Positions 63,961 through 64,000 of a DNA stretch of 64,000 nt are shown piece by piece. Position 1 is the stretch's first letter, and each line of letters starts with the position of its first letter. This stretch comes from Candidatus Cryptobacteroides onthequi (GTDB lineage Bacteria; Bacteroidota; Bacteroidia; Bacteroidales; UBA932). Made by a program: the position numbers and the translations under genes. The DNA lies in assembly GCA_018066125.1 (NCBI GenBank), contig JAGHSA010000051.1, positions 1-64,000 of the forward strand, written 5' to 3'. The notes below the pieces were generated by a model. The model had not been told where the DNA came from. It searched no databases and was given only the letters and a program-made list of their open reading frames with translations.

Positions 63961-64000
63961 TGAACACACGAAGAACGATACTCATCCTGCTTTTCCTGGT
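63960..64000 (+). CDS. Start of an exported protein gene, cut by the window edge
   Basis: An ATG that shares its A with the preceding TGA opens a frame reading MNTRRTILILLFLV, the beginning of a signal peptide or membrane anchor. Only 13 complete codons are visible, so identity is unknown. Confidence 0.5.
   Translation, partial: MNTRRTILILLFL

Overview
The window is chromosomal DNA from a member of the Bacteroidota, most likely a Bacteroidales gut-type bacterium. The evidence is the gene content: a TamL-type Omp85 lipoprotein, pyrophosphate-dependent phosphofructokinase, cysteate synthase, Rho with a long low-complexity insertion, an Ig-like lipoprotein and a tricorn-like protease. Short promoters of the Bacteroidota type (TAnnTTTG) also sit just upstream of many start codons. 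The genus cannot be fixed from this sequence. No rRNA, tRNA or CRISPR array was seen.

Positions 1 to 8.98 kb carry a visibly more AT-rich block: a secreted argininosuccinate-lyase-like protein, a lipoprotein, a MocR-type regulator, and the divergent operon nrfH-nrfA-resB-ccsA for respiratory nitrite reduction to ammonia with its own cytochrome c maturation pair. A Nim-family flavoprotein and a small Cys-rich YgbA-type protein linked to nitric oxide follow. From 9.0 to 11.5 kb a tyrosine recombinase and a four-HTH DNA-binding protein are bracketed by related GTGTAACAC-type repeats and lie directly beyond the 3' end of mnmE, a known integration site for genomic islands in other bacteria. The left block may therefore be cargo of an integrated element, but its left end is outside the window.

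From 11.6 to 17.4 kb are mnmE, a secreted acetyl-xylan-esterase-like enzyme, a tiny membrane ORF, a metallophosphoesterase, and a REP-associated tyrosine transposase (RAYT) with a coupled unknown partner. The RAYT pair is flanked on both sides by the same 51-bp repeat family. From 17.9 to 32.2 kb is core biology: rho, an LptD-like gene, an amidase, dnaA, pepD, rpe, birA, and the overlapping run rsfS-ftsH-cdsA-psd.

From 32.2 to 41.5 kb six minus-strand genes are packed with overlaps or gaps of 1 to 2 bases: ligA, a YihY-type membrane protein, a RelA/SpoT enzyme, an Ig-like lipoprotein, an outer-membrane-type protein and ispG. Next come pfp, a TlpA-like thioredoxin and a giant tricorn-like protease.

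From 47.2 to 53.6 kb, two gene-poor stretches rich in repeats flank queA, an acyltransferase, apbE, a Gfo/Idh/MocA oxidoreductase and a small membrane protein. These stretches share a composite repeat of about 108 bp, and the right one carries further 51-bp units with hairpins, some with changed but still paired stems. From 53.6 to 59.5 kb is a minus-strand run: an rRNA methyltransferase, a GH13 amylase, rlmD, a Ca/Na antiporter and cysteate synthase (a possible sulfonolipid precursor enzyme). The window ends with tamL, rarA, two small secreted proteins and the first codons of another exported protein.
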